NCBI RefSeq assembly: GCF_016786255.1
Contig: NZ_JADMKT010000074.1
Location: 84,517-148,516 of the forward strand
DNA from: Robertkochia sediminum
GTDB taxonomy: Bacteria; Bacteroidota; Bacteroidia; Flavobacteriales; Flavobacteriaceae
Reading direction: 5' to 3'
DNA: 64,000 bases
The translations under genes and the position numbers were made by a program. Of this stretch, positions 63,078 through 64,000 are shown one piece after another; positions within the stretch are counted from its first letter, which is position 1, and every line of letters begins with the position of its first letter. The notes below the pieces were generated by a model. That model was not told the origin of the DNA. It saw nothing but the letters and a program-made list of their open reading frames with translations, and did not search any database.

Positions 63078-63740
63078 ATGCTTACAAAAATTGAAAAGGC
63101 TACTTACGTGATCCTCGCGGCATTCTTTGCTGTTAGCGTTTACTTCGGGATCACCGATGAAAAATTCTTCAACGATGTGATCACCACAGAAGACGGCGTA
63201 GTGGAATACGGTACTGCAGTATTCTTATTTTTGATCGCTGCACTCAGTGCTTATCGTCTTTATACATTGGGTAAGCACAAATCGTTTACCTGGAAACTGG
63301 GGGTACTTGCCTTTGTCCTGCTGTTCATTTTTGGTGCGGGAGAAGAGATCTCCTGGGGCCAGCGCATTTTCGGCATTGAATCAAGCGAGTATTTCCTTGA
63401 AAATAACGCCCAGAAAGAAACCAACCTCCACAACCTGGTTGTTGGAGGCAAGAAAGTAAATAAGGTGATCTTCAGCCAGCTTTTAATGGTGATCATGGTG
63501 ATCTACCTGATCGTGACTCCGATCCTGTACCGCAAAAAGCAGTGGGTCAGAGACCTAATGGATCGTTTTGCAGTACCCGTTGTTCAATGGCATCATACGA
63601 TAGCCTTCCTGGTTTGCACGGCTCTGGTAAGCATTATTCCTGCAGAAAGAAAATGGGAGATCTACGAACTTGCATTTGGAGTGATCTTCCTGCTCATCTT
63701 TTTAAATCCACTGAACAAAGCGATCTTTAAGCGATCTTAA
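63078..63740 (+). CDS. Unrecognised membrane protein with an EExSWGQR motif
   Basis: The 220-residue protein has about six hydrophobic segments. Acidic or polar motifs lie between them: EDGVVEYGTA (about residues 38-47), GAGEEISWGQRIFGIES (about 86-102), and VVQWHHTIAFLVC later. The conserved-looking Glu/Glu/Ser/Trp/Gly/Gln/Arg cluster at a membrane face hints at a catalytic or binding site. I do not recognise a named family. It starts 3 bases after the ArnT-like gene, so it belongs to the same operon. Confidence 0.8.
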   Translation: MLTKIEKATYVILAAFFAVSVYFGITDEKFFNDVITTEDGVVEYGTAVFLFLIAALSAYRLYTLGKHKSFTWKLGVLAFVLLFIFGAGEEISWGQRIFGIESSEYFLENNAQKETNLHNLVVGGKKVNKVIFSQLLMVIMVIYLIVTPILYRKKQWVRDLMDRFAVPVVQWHHTIAFLVCTALVSIIPAERKWEIYELAFGVIFLLIFLNPLNKAIFKRS

Positions 63741-64000
63741 ACGCGCGGTTCGCCCTGGTGAATATTGCGTAGAAGATTCCGGCATTAAGCAAGCCGACAA
63801 GCATTCCCGTGAATACATCCAAAGGGAAATGCACCCCGATATACACCCTGCTGTAGGCGACCATAGAAGCCCAAAGAAATAAGAACACCGGTAGTGGCCT
63901 GAAGTATTTGCTGAATCCCATCACAAAAAACAAGGCCAGGGCAAAGCTGTTGGCGGCATGGGCCGAGAAGTAACCAAATTTTCCTCCGCAGCTGGCTTTT
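63727..64000 (-). CDS. PAP2-family phosphatase (partial, C-terminal)
   Basis: The reverse-strand frame is open to the window edge and reads KASCGGKFGYFSAHAANSFA followed by several membrane helices. FSAHAANSFALA corresponds to the PSGHTA block of PAP2 enzymes, and AYSRVYIGVHFPLDVFTG to the SRxxxxxHxxxD block with the catalytic His and Asp. The N-terminus lies to the right of base 64000. It overlaps the end of the membrane protein gene by 14 bases on the opposite strand. It may dephosphorylate a lipid carrier or lipid A. Confidence 0.85.
   Translation of the reverse strand, partial: KASCGGKFGYFSAHAANSFALALFFVMGFSKYFRPLPVFLFLWASMVAYSRVYIGVHFPLDVFTGMLVGLLNAGIFYAIFTRANRAFKIA

Overview
The window is a chromosomal segment of a member of the Bacteroidota, almost certainly a Flavobacteriaceae. 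Support comes from the promoter type (repeated TAnnTTTG -7 boxes, two of them with a TTG exactly 19 bases upstream), A-rich ribosome binding sites, and lineage-typical genes: fused SecDF, short archaeal-type ProRS, 2TM-domain proteins next to a LytS/LytTR pair, a LETM1-like protein, DUF2911, DUF2795, OmpP1/FadL and a fused cyclophilin-FKBP. Genus cannot be decided from the sequence alone. No prophage, insertion sequence, CRISPR array or rRNA operon was seen; most of the window is core genome.

Layout. 1-5 kb: csaA (partial), a small conserved protein, a thioredoxin-like protein, a YfiT-type DinB protein, a dual-domain prolyl isomerase, rpsT, two identical tRNA-Glu genes and proS. 5-8 kb: a Trp/Gly-rich lipoprotein followed by an OmpP1/FadL porin. 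8-14 kb: folE, cysS, yidD, lgt, a DUF192 lipoprotein, an exported hydrolase and an unrecognised CxxC protein. 14-25 kb: secDF, mdh, a PAP2-barrel protein, a DUF6588 protein, gyrB and asnB. 25-31 kb: DUF2911, the LETM1-like protein, and a LytS-type kinase / 2TM / 2TM / LytTR regulator operon. 30-36 kb: two proteins with Tat-like leaders (S66 carboxypeptidase and a HisC-like aminotransferase) separated by a GNAT gene and a repeat island, then recQ. 36-45 kb: kdsD-tatC-AhpD-like, lptB, pssA, lnt, an ABC-F ATPase, a shortened methyltransferase relative, a small membrane protein, a corrinoid adenosyltransferase and DUF2795. 45-54 kb: secA, an orphan histidine kinase with a structured leader, a sterol-desaturase-family hydroxylase, an M14 carboxypeptidase and a second repeat island. 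54-58 kb: lipoprotein MsrA and an ECF sigma / anti-sigma / coiled-coil exported protein operon. 57-64 kb: galM, ohr, meaB and a GT2 / LAB_N / ArnT-like / membrane protein / PAP2 locus that runs off the end.

How the genes fit together. The window is rich in envelope biogenesis: protein export (SecA, SecDF, TatC, YidD), lipoprotein maturation (Lgt, Lnt) with several lipoprotein substrates, LPS supply and export (KdsD, LptB), phospholipid synthesis (PssA), and a likely lipid-linked sugar modification pathway at the right end. Two signalling modules (2TM/LytS/LytTR and ECF/anti-sigma) also look directed at the envelope.

The most unusual material is (i) three intergenic islands (452-522, 31942-32396, 53522-53993) made of many unrelated, degenerate tandem arrays that nearly all keep a period of exactly 7 or 8 bases, mixed with palindromic interspersed elements; (ii) a triple 2TM array with one 2TM domain fused in frame to a histidine kinase across an A7 tract; (iii) a possible structured RNA leader at 48510-48610; (iv) the GT2/LAB_N/ArnT/PAP2 locus; and (v) a RecQ with no zinc-site cysteines. 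All functions are inferred from sequence reading; no database search was run.
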